This document shows positions 42,422-51,506 of a DNA stretch of 64,000 nt, one piece after another (the first letter of the stretch is position 1; every line of letters begins with the position of its first letter). The notes under the pieces were generated by a model. It ran no database searches, had not been told where the DNA came from, and saw only the letters and a program-made list of their open reading frames with translations. The translations under genes and the position numbers were made by a program. Origin of the DNA: Celeribacter neptunius. GTDB lineage: Bacteria; Pseudomonadota; Alphaproteobacteria; Rhodobacterales; Rhodobacteraceae. The stretch lies in contig NZ_FORH01000009.1 of NCBI RefSeq assembly GCF_900113955.1, positions 123,973-187,972 of the forward strand, in the 5' to 3' direction.

Positions 42422-42760
42422 TTAATTCCGCTTGGCCGCTTCCAGCCGCAGCCTGATGTCGGCCACCTTCGGGTTGAGGGACATGAGATAGGCCGCGACC
42501 GCTTCCGGTGCGCCGGCGGACAGCTCGACCGGCGGCATCTGATCGGTGCCTCTGATGGCCGTTTTGACATCACCGGGGAGGGCGCCCTGAATGTCGGGGC
42601 CATTGCCGCCCAGGGCCTCCGCGCCGTGACAGGTCCTGCAGGCATCCGCATAGACCTGTTCTCCGAAGGAGATCAGCGTCGGGTCGGAGCTGTCGATATC
42701 TTGCGCCAGACCCTGTGCGGCGAGAAGGGAGGGCAGGAGGAGGGCGAGGGCATATCTCAT
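42422..42760 (-). CDS. Exported c-type cytochrome (single heme)
   Basis: Periplasmic electron carrier of 112 aa. Signal peptide residues 1-19 (ending GLAQ), one CXXCH at Cys41-His45 in DACRTCHGAE, and a probable axial Met75 in GTDQMPPVEL. Compact class I cytochrome with AYLMSLNP in the C-terminal helix. The partner is not indicated by neighbours. It lies between TauE and the pckA terminator, apparently monocistronic. Confidence 0.9.
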   Translation of the reverse strand: MRYALALLLPSLLAAQGLAQDIDSSDPTLISFGEQVYADACRTCHGAEALGGNGPDIQGALPGDVKTAIRGTDQMPPVELSAGAPEAVAAYLMSLNPKVADIRLRLEAAKRN

Positions 42761-42849
42761 GCCGCCTTCCTGCCAGATGGCGATGACAGCGCAGTGACAC
42801 ACCGCATGACACCCGGTGACGCAGCCCTTGCAAGTGTCTCGAAAGAAAA

Positions 42850-42874
42850 CGCCCCGATCCAAAGGACCGGGGCG
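42850..42874 (-). terminator. Rho-independent terminator of pckA
   Basis: CGCCCCGATCC (42850-42860) and GGACCGGGGCG (42864-42874) form an 11-bp stem (one G-U type mismatch) around AAA. On the minus strand TTTTCTTTC follows, 25 nt beyond the pckA stop. Confidence 0.88.
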
Positions 42875-42898
42875 CAGATTGTCGCAATGCGGCAAGGC

Positions 42899-44497
42899 TT
42901 ACTTGATCGCGGCGGCTTTCACGTCGTCGTCGATATAGGGCAGGTATTGCTCGAAGTTCTCTTTGAACATTTTCACGAGCTTCTCGGCCTGCGCATCGTA
43001 CTCCTCGTTCACGCTCCAGGTTTTGCGCGGATCGAGCAGGACGTCGGCCACATCCGGCACGGAGACCGGCACTTCGAAGCCGAAGTTCGGGTCGATGCGG
43101 AATTCGACATCATGCAGCGAGCCGTCGAGCGCGGCGTGCAGCAGGTTGCGGGTCGCCTTGATCGGCATCCGCGAGCCGGCGCCGAAGGCCCCACCGGTCC
43201 AGCCGGTGTTCACCAGCCAGCAGGTCGCACCGTGTTTCGCGATCTTTTCGCGCAGCAGGTTGCCATAGGCTTCCGGACGACGCGGCATGAAGGGCGCGCC
43301 AAAGCAGGTGGAGAAGGTCGGGATCGGTTCCACGACGCCCACCTCGGTGCCTGGGGTCTTCGAGGTGAAGCCGGAGAGGAAGTGATACATCGCCTGCGCC
43401 GGGGTCAGGCGCGCGATCGGAGGCAGCACGCCAAAGGCGTCACAGGTCAGAAGAATGATGTTCTTCGGATGGCCGCCCATCGCGGTCTCGGAGGCGTTGG
43501 AGATGTAGTGCAGCGGGTAGGCGCAGCGCATGTTCTCGGTCAGCGAGCTGTCCTTGAAGTCGAGCACTTTGGTGTGCTCGTCATAGACCATGTTCTCGAC
43601 CACGGTGCCGAATTTGAACGTGGTGGCGTAGATCTCCGGCTCGGCTTCGGCCGAGAGGTTGATGGTCTTGGCGTAGCAGCCGCCTTCGAAGTTGAAGGTG
43701 CCCTTGTCGGACCAGCCATGCTCGTCGTCGCCGATCAGCACGCGGGACGGGTCGGCCGAGAGCGTGGTCTTGCCGGTGCCCGACAGGCCGAAGAAGATCG
43801 CGGTGTCGACCGGGTTGTTCGGCGCGTGGTTGGCGGAGCAGTGCATCGCCATGATGCCCTTGCCCGGCAGGATGTAGTTGAGAAGCGTGAACACGCCTTT
43901 CTTGTTTTCACCGGCGTATTCGGTGTTGCCGATCAGGATCACCTTTTTCGCGAAGTTCAGCGCCACGATGGTCTCGGACCGGCAGCCGTGACGTTCCGGA
44001 TCGGCCTTGAAGGACGGGCAGTTGATGACGGTGAAATCGGCGGTGAAATCGTCGAGCTCCTTGAGCTCAGGACGGCGCAGCATGGTGCGGCAGAACAACC
44101 CGTGCCAGGCCAGTTCGGTGATCATGCGCACATCGAGGCGGTTCTCCGGGTCGGCCCCGCCATAGAGGTCCTCGACGAAAAATTCGCGGCCCTTCATGTG
44201 CTCGAGCATATCGGCATAGAGCACATCGAATTTTTCCGGGTCCATCGGTTGGTTGTTTTCCCACCAGACCGTGTCTTCCACGTCCGGGGTGCGCACCACG
44301 TATTTGTCTTTCGGGGAACGACCGGTGTGTTTGCCGGTGCTCACAAGGAAGGAGCCCCCCTGCCCAAGCTCACCTTCGCCGCGTTTGATCGCTTCTTCGA
44401 TCAGCGCAGGCTCAAGCAGGTTATAATGGACGGTCCCAAGACCGGTGATGCCTTGGTCTTCGAGTGTGAAAGCCGGGTTCACGCGTCCGGTTGTCAT
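42899..44497 (-). CDS. pckA: Phosphoenolpyruvate carboxykinase (ATP)
   Basis: Gluconeogenic enzyme converting oxaloacetate plus ATP to phosphoenolpyruvate. The 532-aa protein has [16 protein letters not shown] (about residues 49-64), [20 protein letters not shown], the P-loop [12 protein letters not shown] with Lys243, LIGDDEHGW and [17 protein letters not shown], typical of the ATP-dependent form. ATG 44497 follows GGGGGAG. A putative promoter and phased direct repeats lie upstream towards chvI, consistent with control by the adjacent two-component system. Confidence 0.97.
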   Translation of the reverse strand: MTTGRVNPAFTLEDQGITGLGTVHYNLLEPALIEEAIKRGEGELGQGGSFLVSTGKHTGRSPKDKYVVRTPDVEDTVWWENNQPMDPEKFDVLYADMLEHMKGREFFVEDLYGGADPENRLDVRMITELAWHGLFCRTMLRRPELKELDDFTADFTVINCPSFKADPERHGCRSETIVALNFAKKVILIGNTEYAGENKKGVFTLLNYILPGKGIMAMHCSANHAPNNPVDTAIFFGLSGTGKTTLSADPSRVLIGDDEHGWSDKGTFNFEGGCYAKTINLSAEAEPEIYATTFKFGTVVENMVYDEHTKVLDFKDSSLTENMRCAYPLHYISNASETAMGGHPKNIILLTCDAFGVLPPIARLTPAQAMYHFLSGFTSKTPGTEVGVVEPIPTFSTCFGAPFMPRRPEAYGNLLREKIAKHGATCWLVNTGWTGGAFGAGSRMPIKATRNLLHAALDGSLHDVEFRIDPNFGFEVPVSVPDVADVLLDPRKTWSVNEEYDAQAEKLVKMFKENFEQYLPYIDDDVKAAAIK

Positions 44498-44601
44498 GTG
44501 CAATCTCCCCCGCCGTGTCCTTGTCGGCGTCATTGGATGTAGAATGTCTGTACCGCGAAAGGGCCATTCGCGGGCGGGCGATCCATGCGCCCAACGGTTG
44601 T

Positions 44602-44629
44602 GCTATAGCATGCAAAAGCGCGACGTAAA
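44602..44629 (-). promoter_or_regulatory. Putative sigma70 promoter of pckA
   Basis: On the minus strand, TTTACG (plus 44624-44629) and TATAGC (plus 44602-44607) are separated by 16 nt. The expected start near 44595 gives a leader of about 98 nt to pckA. Confidence 0.45.
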
Positions 44630-44636
44630 CAGGATG

Positions 44637-44675
44637 TAGCGCAAGGTTAGCGCAACCATGCAAGAGGTAGCGCAA
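44637..44675. promoter_or_regulatory. Three phased TAGCGCAA repeats upstream of the pckA promoter
   Basis: TAGCGCAA is repeated exactly at 44637-44644, 44648-44655 and 44668-44675, start-to-start spacings of 11 and 20 nt. Relative to the proposed pckA start they centre near -45, -56 and -76. Direct repeats in helical phase just upstream of -35 are typical of OmpR/PhoB-family activators, and the ChvI gene is adjacent. Confidence 0.6.
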
Positions 44676-44879
44676 ACAAGGAAACTCCGCTATGCCGCAG
44701 GCGCAAAATAGACGCGGGGTTAAGGTAAAGGTGGGACAAATTAGCCATTCCTTGTGTTTTTCGCGTTTGGATTGCATTGGATCATAGGCGCGATTCGCGG
44801 TTTCGCTTGATTTGACCTGGGGAAAGGCCGAGTATGGCGCAAAAAATTGAACAGTTGAGCAGTTGAAGGATACCCGACC

Positions 44880-45581
44880 ATGTCTCGCATTGCTTTGGTT
44901 GATGACGACCGGAATATCCTCACCTCCGTTTCCATGACACTGGAAGCGGAAGGGTTTGAGGTTGAGACTTACAATGACGGCCAGTCGGCGTTGGACGCAT
45001 TTAACAAGCGTCTGCCGGATATGGCCGTTTTCGACATCAAGATGCCGCGTATGGATGGTATGGATCTGCTGCAGCGGGTGCGCCAGAAATCGAATATGCC
45101 GGTGATCTTCCTGACCTCGAAGGACGATGAGATCGACGAGGTTCTGGGGCTGCGCATGGGCGCGGACGACTATGTGAAAAAGCCGTTTTCGCAGCGTCTT
45201 CTGGTCGAACGCATCCGGGCGCTGTTGCGCCGTCAGGAAGCGATCGAAGGCGAAGAGGTCGGCGAAACCGAAGACACCAAGGTGATGACGCGCGGCGAGC
45301 TCGAAATGGACCCGCTGCGCCACGCCGTGCAGTGGAAGGGGATGGATGTCACGCTCACCGTCACCGAATTCCTGCTGTTGCAGGCGCTGGCACAGCGTCC
45401 GGGTTTCGTGAAATCCCGCGATCAGCTGATGGACGTGGCCTATGACGATCAGGTCTATGTCGATGATCGCACGATTGACAGCCATATCAAGCGGCTGCGC
45501 AAGAAGATGCGGTCCGTCGATCCCGAATTCTCGGCGATCGAGACGCTTTACGGCATCGGTTACAGGTATAACGAGGAATAA
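44880..45581 (+). CDS. chvI: Two-component response regulator ChvI
   Basis: OmpR-family transcription factor of 233 aa, partner of ChvG. The receiver domain has acidic pocket VDDDR, phosphoacceptor Asp52 in [12 protein letters not shown], Thr in FLTSK and Lys in DDYVKKPF. The winged-helix output domain spans about residues 135-232, with [26 protein letters not shown] and [12 protein letters not shown]. In Agrobacterium and Sinorhizobium this system responds to envelope or acid stress and controls exopolysaccharide and virulence genes, including, as I recall, pckA. The stop overlaps chvG (TAATG). Confidence 0.94.
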   Translation: MSRIALVDDDRNILTSVSMTLEAEGFEVETYNDGQSALDAFNKRLPDMAVFDIKMPRMDGMDLLQRVRQKSNMPVIFLTSKDDEIDEVLGLRMGADDYVKKPFSQRLLVERIRALLRRQEAIEGEEVGETEDTKVMTRGELEMDPLRHAVQWKGMDVTLTVTEFLLLQALAQRPGFVKSRDQLMDVAYDDQVYVDDRTIDSHIKRLRKKMRSVDPEFSAIETLYGIGYRYNEE

Positions 45582-47311
45582 TGAGCCTCTCTTCCGGCAT
45601 GGGTCATTCGGGCAAGCATAAGGCGGAAGACGCCGATCTCGTCTTGGGCGATGATTGGGTGGCGCCGCGCAATTCCGATGCGGAGCTGCGGGCCAAGCGC
45701 GAGCGCCGCAGGTTCATTGCCGTGAACCGTTCGCCGCTGGCGCAGAAGATCATCACTTTCAACCTCGTTGCGATCATTCTGATGGTGGCGGGGATCCTCT
45801 ATCTCAACCCGTTCCGCGACAGTCTCGTGACCCAGCGCGAAATGGCCATGGTCACCGAGGCGGCGCTGGTTGCCGATATGCTCGAGGTGACGGCGGGTGC
45901 CGATGGGGTGCTCGACGGGACTGCCGGGTCCGAAGACGTGATGACCGTGCTGCGGGTTCTGGAGCTGCCGCTGCGCGAGAATGTCTATATCTACGACAGC
46001 ACCGGGGCGCTGTTGGCCTCGACCGAAGGGATGGCGCGGGTGAAACCGACCAATGTCGCCGGGGTCAGCACGAACCAGCGCTCGACCGTTATCTCGGATT
46101 TTCTCAATGGCATCTGGTCGGCCCTGACGCTGGCCAAGGCGGCGGAAGAGGATCAATTCGTCGACGCGAAAACCCATGTGTCCGGCCTGGCGAGACAGGC
46201 GCTTGCCAATGAGATCCACATCAACACCAGCGTCAATGCCGAAGGCTCCACCGTGTTTACCGTCGCGGCGCCGATTACCATGACGACGGAGGCGGGTGCG
46301 CATACGATCGGGGTTGTCGGTCTGACCTCGGGCGAGGGCGAAATCGACGATCTGGTGCGGGTCGAACGGGAACAGATTCTGCAGGTCTTCGTGATCGCCA
46401 TTCTCGTGTCGATTGGCTTGAGTCTGGTTCTCGCCTCGACCATTGCCAACCCGCTGGCCGATCTGGCCGCGGCCGCCGAGATCGGGCGCGACAAGAACAG
46501 CCGGAAGATGGCCCCGGGCCGAGTCCGTATCCCGGATCTCTCGGGCCGTCCCGACGAGATCGGGCGTCTGTCTTCGGCGCTCAGGGGCATGGTCTCGGCG
46601 CTCTATGATCGCATCGACGCCAATGAACAATTCGCCGCCGATGTGGCGCATGAGATCAAGAACCCGCTGGCCTCGCTGCGCTCTGCCGTGGGCTCTCTGC
46701 GGATGATCAAGAAAGAGGAGCATCGCGCCAAATTGCTCGACGTGATCGAGCATGACGTGCGCCGTCTCGACCGTCTGGTCTCCGATATTTCCAACGCCTC
46801 GCGGCTCGACAGTGAGCTGGTGAAGGAGGAGGAAGAGGATTTCAACCTGATCGAGATGCTCTCGAACCTGATCGATTTCCTGTCGCAGGAAGCCCAGGAA
46901 AAGGGCGTCGAATTCATTTCCGACATGCCGGACAGGCCGATCGTGATTTCCGGTCTGGAAGCACGTCTGGCGCAGGTGTTTGTCAACCTGATCACCAATG
47001 CCGTGTCCTTCTGCGAAGATGGCGACGCGATCCGGGTCTGGGTGCGCAAGCGCGATCACCGGGTGCTGATCGTGGTCGAGGACACCGGTCCGGGCATCCC
47101 GGAACAGGCGCTGTCGAAAATTTTCAAACGCTTCTACTCGGAGCGGCCCGAAGGTCAGTTCGGCAACAACTCGGGTCTCGGGCTCGCCATTTCGAAACAG
47201 ATCATCGAAGCCCATGGTGGCGTGATCTGGGCCGAGAATATCCGCCCGACCGATGCCGATATCACCTCCGATCCGCTGGGCGCGCGTTTCGTCGTCGGCC
47301 TGCCGGTCTGA
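45581..47311 (+). CDS. chvG: Sensor histidine kinase ChvG
   Basis: Membrane kinase of 576 aa phosphorylating ChvI. A cytoplasmic N-tail precedes TM1 (about residues 58-78, FNLVAIILMVAGILYLNP), a ~190-residue periplasmic sensing domain and TM2 (about 268-289), then HAMP, the HisKA motif FAADVAHEIKNPLASLRSA with phosphorylated His357, and HATPase motifs NLITNAVSFC, VEDTGPGIPEQ and NSGLGLAISKQI. The sensor domain varies by species. No ExoR-type periplasmic repressor is in the window. Confidence 0.94.
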   Translation: MSLSSGMGHSGKHKAEDADLVLGDDWVAPRNSDAELRAKRERRRFIAVNRSPLAQKIITFNLVAIILMVAGILYLNPFRDSLVTQREMAMVTEAALVADMLEVTAGADGVLDGTAGSEDVMTVLRVLELPLRENVYIYDSTGALLASTEGMARVKPTNVAGVSTNQRSTVISDFLNGIWSALTLAKAAEEDQFVDAKTHVSGLARQALANEIHINTSVNAEGSTVFTVAAPITMTTEAGAHTIGVVGLTSGEGEIDDLVRVEREQILQVFVIAILVSIGLSLVLASTIANPLADLAAAAEIGRDKNSRKMAPGRVRIPDLSGRPDEIGRLSSALRGMVSALYDRIDANEQFAADVAHEIKNPLASLRSAVGSLRMIKKEEHRAKLLDVIEHDVRRLDRLVSDISNASRLDSELVKEEEEDFNLIEMLSNLIDFLSQEAQEKGVEFISDMPDRPIVISGLEARLAQVFVNLITNAVSFCEDGDAIRVWVRKRDHRVLIVVEDTGPGIPEQALSKIFKRFYSERPEGQFGNNSGLGLAISKQIIEAHGGVIWAENIRPTDADITSDPLGARFVVGLPV

Positions 47312-47314
47312 GCC

Positions 47315-47755
47315 ATGGCCGGGCACGGTGGTTCGGAGACGCTCAATCTGCATGCCTCCTGCGTTGCCCTCGATGAGGGCGCAGGGCTGTTGATCCTCGG
47401 ACCCTCGGGCGCGGGCAAATCCACGCTGGCGCTGAGCCTCATGGGCTATGGCGCGCGGCTCGTGGCCGATGATCGCACGGATTTGCGTCGGCAGGGCGGT
47501 GCGCTGATCGCCAGCGCACCGGACAGTATCGCGGGCATGATCGAGGCGCGTGGGCTCGGGCTTTTGTCCGCCGAGGCGCTGTCGCATTGCCGCATCAGCG
47601 CCGTTGTCGATTTATCACAAACCGAGGAGGAGCGCTTGCCTCCGGTGCGGGAAAAGGCTCTCATCGGGGTCGCGATTCCCCTGATTTTCAGGGTCAATGG
47701 TCCGCAATTCGCCCCGGCGCTGATCCAATGGCTCAAAGGAGGCCGCTGCGCGTGA
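47315..47755 (+). CDS. hprK: HPr kinase/phosphorylase, short alphaproteobacterial form
   Basis: Phosphorylates and dephosphorylates a serine of HPr. Only 146 aa, lacking the N-terminal domain of Gram-positive HprK, as usual in alphaproteobacteria. Walker A is [15 protein letters not shown] (GPSGAGKST residues 29-37), with VADDRTDL following. It begins two codons after the chvG stop and overlaps rapZ (GTGA), so chvI through the acyltransferase likely form one transcript. Confidence 0.92.
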   Translation: MAGHGGSETLNLHASCVALDEGAGLLILGPSGAGKSTLALSLMGYGARLVADDRTDLRRQGGALIASAPDSIAGMIEARGLGLLSAEALSHCRISAVVDLSQTEEERLPPVREKALIGVAIPLIFRVNGPQFAPALIQWLKGGRCA

Positions 47756-48657
47756 GTCCTCACGAGACGATGATTCTTCCGCAATCGAAGAGCCGCAAGC
47801 GTGTGGTTCTGGTCACCGGTCCTTCGGGGGCCGGGCGCTCGACCGCGATCAACGCGCTTGAGGATCTCGGCTATGAGGTGATCGACAACCTGCCGATGTC
47901 GATCCTGCCGCGCCTTCTCGAAGGCGGTGTCGTGACCCGGCCGCTGGCCCTGGGGCTCGATGTGCGCAACCGCGATTTCTCCGTCAACGGGCTGATCGAG
48001 GTGATCGACGATCTGACCCGCGATCCCGATCACGATGCCGAGGTGCTCTATCTCGATTGCGCCCCCGAGGTGCTGATCCGGCGCTATTCGGAAACCCGGC
48101 GGCGTCACCCGCTGGCACCGGCCGAGACGGCACAGGACGGGGTGGCGCGGGAATTGGATCTGCTGTTGCCGGTCCGGGCCCGTGCCGATATCCTGATCGA
48201 CACCTCCGAGATGACGCCGCATCAGTTGCGCGAGGAAATCGAACGCTGGTTCGCCGAGGGGCGCGAGGCCGATATGGCGCTTTCGGTACACAGCTTTTCC
48301 TACAAGCGTGGCATGCCGCGCGGTGTCGACATGGTGTTCGATGTGCGTTTCCTGGCCAATCCCTATTGGGACGCGCGGCTGCGGGCGCTCAACGGCATGG
48401 ATCAGGCGGTACAGGACTATGTCCGCCAAGATCCGCGGTTTGAGGGCTTCTTTCAAAAGGTGCTGGAGCTGACGCTTCTGCTCTTGCCCGCCTACAAGGA
48501 AGAGGGCAAGAAACACCTGTCCATCGCATTCGGCTGTACCGGCGGGCAACACCGCTCCGTCACTTTGGCCGAAATTCTGTCCAAAGCCCTTGCAGAACAT
48601 AATTGGCAGGTGTCAATAAGGCATAGGGAACTTGAACGCCGCCAAGGCGGCAACTGA
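47752..48657 (+). CDS. rapZ: RNase adapter protein RapZ
   Basis: P-loop protein (YvcJ/RapZ family) that in enterobacteria senses glucosamine 6-phosphate and targets sRNA GlmZ to RNase E. The 301-aa protein has [28 protein letters not shown] split around residues 22-48, [20 protein letters not shown] and [19 protein letters not shown] 47752 is chosen: AAAGGAGG ends 8 nt upstream and it overlaps the hprK stop; ATG 47770 is less well placed. Its RNA partner here is unknown. Confidence 0.93.
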   Translation: MSPHETMILPQSKSRKRVVLVTGPSGAGRSTAINALEDLGYEVIDNLPMSILPRLLEGGVVTRPLALGLDVRNRDFSVNGLIEVIDDLTRDPDHDAEVLYLDCAPEVLIRRYSETRRRHPLAPAETAQDGVARELDLLLPVRARADILIDTSEMTPHQLREEIERWFAEGREADMALSVHSFSYKRGMPRGVDMVFDVRFLANPYWDARLRALNGMDQAVQDYVRQDPRFEGFFQKVLELTLLLLPAYKEEGKKHLSIAFGCTGGQHRSVTLAEILSKALAEHNWQVSIRHRELERRQGGN

Positions 48658-48671
48658 TCGGGGAAGCTGGC

Positions 48672-49064
48672 GTGATCGGAATCGTGATTGTCGCGCATGG
48701 TGGATTGGCCAAGGAATACCTTGCAGCCGTGGAACATGTCGTGGGCAAGCAAAAGGGGGTCGAGGCGATCGCCATTGAGCCGGATCACGACCGCTCGCGC
48801 AAGCAGCGCGAGATCTGCATCGCGGCGGATGATGTCGACACCGGCGACGGGGTCGTGGTCGTCACCGACATGTTCGGTGGCAGCCCGTCGAACCTGTCGC
48901 TGATGGCCTGTCACCGGGACGATCGCAAGATCATCTATGGCGCGAACCTGCCGATGTTGATCAAACTCGCCAAGTCGCGCCATAAACCGGTTGCGGAGGC
49001 GGTCGGGAACGCGCTTGATGCCGGTCGCAAATATATCGACAGTTTCGATGTCCATGGCCATTGA
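48672..49064 (+). CDS. PTS EIIA component, mannose family
   Basis: A 130-aa EIIA(Man)-type protein (PtsM/EIIA-like), phosphorylated by HPr. Active His9 is in VIVAHGGLAKEYL; VTDMFGGSPSNLSL and GANLPMLIKLA complete the fold. There is no EIIB or EIIC nearby, so it is regulatory rather than transport. GTG 48672 follows GGAAG and is 14 nt after rapZ. Confidence 0.93.
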   Translation: MIGIVIVAHGGLAKEYLAAVEHVVGKQKGVEAIAIEPDHDRSRKQREICIAADDVDTGDGVVVVTDMFGGSPSNLSLMACHRDDRKIIYGANLPMLIKLAKSRHKPVAEAVGNALDAGRKYIDSFDVHGH

Positions 49065-49153
49065 GCCGGGCATTCCCGCGGTCGCGCCCATGGAGGAGCA
49101 TGGGCGGGGACGGCGCGGGGCGTGTCGCAAGATAAAACACTGAGGGAAGAGCA

Positions 49154-49429
49154 ATGGGGTCGGTGATGCGGACACATGAAATCGTGAACGTCAAAGGGTT
49201 GCATGCGCGTGCATCGGCAAAATTCGTGGAAATGGTCGAGGAATTCGACGCTTCGGCGGAGGTTTCCAAGGACGGCATGAGCACTTCTGGCGATAGTATT
49301 ATGGGGCTTTTGATGTTGGCAGCCTCCAAGGGAACGACTATTGACGTTACCACGAAAGGGCCGGAGGCAGAGGCATTGGCCGATGCGCTCGAAGCCCTGA
49401 TCAAGGACAGATTTGGCGAGGATATGTAA
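49154..49429 (+). CDS. Phosphocarrier protein HPr
   Basis: A 91-aa HPr with the phosphorylatable His17 in VNVKGLHARASAKFVE and the HprK-target serine in SGDSIMGLLML (Ser48). ATG 49154 has GAGGGAAGA upstream; ATG 49166 would shorten it by four residues. Together with HprK and EIIA(Man) it forms an incomplete regulatory PTS; Enzyme I is not in the window. Confidence 0.94.
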   Translation: MGSVMRTHEIVNVKGLHARASAKFVEMVEEFDASAEVSKDGMSTSGDSIMGLLMLAASKGTTIDVTTKGPEAEALADALEALIKDRFGEDM

Positions 49430-49430
49430 A

Positions 49431-50333
49431 GTGTCTCACCCGCAAGAGCATGGGCAGGACCAAGCGACGGACATTCCCGCCCCGAAACCCGGTGACGAGG
49501 ATTTCGTGAAATATGACGCCCGGCGTCTGTCCTATGCCGGGACATTTTCCGATCCGTCGAAAGTCGCCATCATCCGCTCGATCGAATGGGTCACCGGCAA
49601 GCTGCCGCTGTTGCGCCGGATCCGCCGTTTTGAACGGCTCGGTACGCCGATGGGGCAGCCGTTTTTCCGCCAGGCGCTCGAGGTCATGGGGGTCGAGGTC
49701 AAGACGCCCGCCGAGCAAGTGGCGAAAATCCCGGCAACCGGCCCGCTCGTCGTGGTCGCGAACCACCCGCACGGTCTGGTCGATGGTCTGGTGATGGCCG
49801 AGCTGATCGGCCAGGTGCGCACGGATTACAAAATCCTGACCCGCTCGCTTCTGACCGGCATTCGCGAGATCGATCCGTTCATGCTGCCCGTGCCGTTTCC
49901 GCATGAGCCCGACAGCCATCGCGAGTCGATCAAGATGCGCAACGAGGCCATGGCGACGCTGAAGGCCGGTGGCGTGATCATCCTGTTCCCGGCGGGCGCC
50001 GTCGCGGTGTCGGACAATTGGTTCGGGCCGGTGAAGGAAAAACCGTGGAACCCGTTCACCGCCAAGATGGTGCTGAAATCCGGGGCCACCGTACTGCCGA
50101 TCTATTTCCCGGGCCGCAACACGCGTCTGTTCCAGATTGCCGACAAGATCTCCGACAGTGTCCGCCAGGGGCTTTTGCTGCATGAGATCGCCCATGCGCT
50201 GGACAAGCCGCAGGCCCCGATCATTGGCGATCCTTTGACGCCTCAGGATCTGGAGCCCTGGCAATCGAAGACCCGCGAATTCATGGATTGGATGCGCTCG
50301 CACACGCTGGCGCTTGGCGGCCGGACCGACTGA
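49431..50333 (+). CDS. Lysophospholipid acyltransferase (hemolysin/OlsA-like)
   Basis: A 300-aa membrane-associated glycerolipid or ornithine-lipid acyltransferase. VVVANHPHGLVDGL carries the catalytic NH..D motif (His112, Asp118), with the HX5D spacing characteristic of the COG3176 family rather than the HX4D of PlsC. VIILFPAGAVAVSD is the substrate phosphate-binding loop. GTG 49431 begins just after the HPr stop; GCGAGG precedes it. It ends the chvI-led operon, before a terminator. Confidence 0.88.
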   Translation: MSHPQEHGQDQATDIPAPKPGDEDFVKYDARRLSYAGTFSDPSKVAIIRSIEWVTGKLPLLRRIRRFERLGTPMGQPFFRQALEVMGVEVKTPAEQVAKIPATGPLVVVANHPHGLVDGLVMAELIGQVRTDYKILTRSLLTGIREIDPFMLPVPFPHEPDSHRESIKMRNEAMATLKAGGVIILFPAGAVAVSDNWFGPVKEKPWNPFTAKMVLKSGATVLPIYFPGRNTRLFQIADKISDSVRQGLLLHEIAHALDKPQAPIIGDPLTPQDLEPWQSKTREFMDWMRSHTLALGGRTD

Positions 50334-50405
50334 ACCAGCCGCTCTTGTGGCGCTGCGCCTGCCCGACAGATGTCCGACGCATAGCCGACGCAAAGCCGAC
50401 AGGAA

Positions 50406-50427
50406 AAAGGGGCCATGGGGCCCCTTT
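50406..50427. terminator. Terminator between the acyltransferase and hydroxybutyryl-CoA dehydrogenase genes
   Basis: AAAGGGGCC (50406-50414) pairs with GGCCCCTTT (50419-50427) around ATGG. A run of T follows on the minus strand (TTTTTCC) and a short one on plus, so it probably ends both convergent units. Confidence 0.82.
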
Positions 50428-50453
50428 CGCGTGTTCGGATCGCGGTGGCAATC

Positions 50454-51329
50454 TTAGCGCGTCGGCACCGGGGTCTCGCCACGATAATCGTAGAAGCCGC
50501 GCTGGGTTTTTCGCCCGAGCCAGCCGGCCTCGACATATTTGGTCAGAAGCGGGCAGGGGCGGTATTTGGTATCCGCCAGCCCGTCGTGCAACACGTTCAT
50601 GATCGCCAGGCAAGTGTCGAGTCCGATGAAATCGGCAAGCTCCAGCGGCCCCATCGGATGGTTCGCGCCGAGCTTCATCGACTCGTCGATGGATTTCACT
50701 GAACCGACGCCCTCGTAGAGCGTATAGACCGCTTCGTTGATCATCGGCATCAGGATGCGGTTGACGATGAAGGCCGGGAAATCCTCGGCCGAGGCGGCGG
50801 TTTTGCCCAGGGTTTCAACCACGCCCAGAAGCGTCTTGTAGGTCGCTTCATCGGTGGCGATGCCGCGGATCAGCTCCACCAGCTGCATCACCGGCACCGG
50901 GTTCATGAAGTGGAATCCCATGAATTTCTCCGGCCGGTCGGTGCGTGAGGCAAGCCGGGTGATCGAGATCGAGGAGGTGTTGGAGGTCAGGATCGTTTCC
51001 GGTTTCAGATGCGGCAGAAGCCGCTCGAAAATGGCGTTCTTGACGTCCTCGCGCTCGGTCGCGGCCTCGATCACCAGATCGGTCTGGCCGAGCTCTTCGA
51101 GCTTCAGTGTCGTCGAGATCCGTGCAAGTGCGCCGTCGCGGTCATCAGCGGTGATTTTCTCCCGCGAGAGCTGACGGTCGAGGTTGCGGGTGATCGTCTC
51201 GATGGCCTTGTCGAGCGCCTCTTGCGAGATGTCGTTGATGATCACCTCATAGCCCGCCAGCGCGAACACATGCGCGATCCCGTTGCCCATCTGACCGGCG
51301 CCGACAACGCCGACTTTCTTGATGTCCAT
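50454..51329 (-). CDS. 3-hydroxybutyryl-CoA dehydrogenase
   Basis: NAD(P)-dependent enzyme of the HCDH family interconverting 3-hydroxybutyryl-CoA and acetoacetyl-CoA; 291 aa. The dinucleotide-binding motif is VGVVGAGQMGNGIAHVFA (residues 6-23). SSISITRLA, GFHFMNPVPVMQLVELI with the catalytic His, and NRILMPMINEAV near the C-terminus are conserved. It shares fatty/organic acid metabolism with etfBA and the acyl-CoA dehydrogenase. Start ATG 51329 is preceded by AGGAGA. Confidence 0.95.
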   Translation of the reverse strand: MDIKKVGVVGAGQMGNGIAHVFALAGYEVIINDISQEALDKAIETITRNLDRQLSREKITADDRDGALARISTTLKLEELGQTDLVIEAATEREDVKNAIFERLLPHLKPETILTSNTSSISITRLASRTDRPEKFMGFHFMNPVPVMQLVELIRGIATDEATYKTLLGVVETLGKTAASAEDFPAFIVNRILMPMINEAVYTLYEGVGSVKSIDESMKLGANHPMGPLELADFIGLDTCLAIMNVLHDGLADTKYRPCPLLTKYVEAGWLGRKTQRGFYDYRGETPVPTR

Positions 51330-51360
51330 CCCGCATTCTCCTTGGATCGGTTTGCGCCGA

Positions 51361-51378
51361 GTGTACGCGCGCGCGCGT
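51361..51378. repeat. 18-nt alternating purine-pyrimidine stretch
   Basis: GTGTACGCGCGCGCGCGT strictly alternates purine and pyrimidine, a Z-DNA-prone composition, in the 177-nt spacer between the divergent hydroxybutyryl-CoA dehydrogenase and DUF6473 genes. An imperfect inverted repeat, TTCGCA/TGCGAA (51445-51465), lies further on. Confidence 0.4.
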
Positions 51379-51506
51379 CGGGTTCAAGAGGCAAGGCAGC
51401 ACCGCTGACCTGTAAACTTGTCTGAAAATTGGCCGTTTAGCGATTTCGCAACCTGTCTCTGCGAATCTTGGTTCCGGGTGAAAATATAGAACCAGTGGGT
51501 GGACAC

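Larger units (their letters stand above)
44498..44879. other. Divergent regulatory region between pckA and chvI (382 nt, no gene)
   Basis: No supportable gene lies here. It contains a putative minus-strand promoter for pckA (44602-44629), the 10-bp palindrome TGCTATAGCA (44601-44610), three phased TAGCGCAA repeats (44637-44675) and, just before chvI, two CAGTTGA repeats in AATTGAACAGTTGAGCAGTT and the chvI Shine-Dalgarno GAAGGA. The chvI promoter is not clear. Confidence 0.7.

Noticed and set aside
44498..44879. Small ORFs in the pckA-chvI spacer
   Set aside because: None has a plausible Shine-Dalgarno or protein-like composition; the region looks regulatory.
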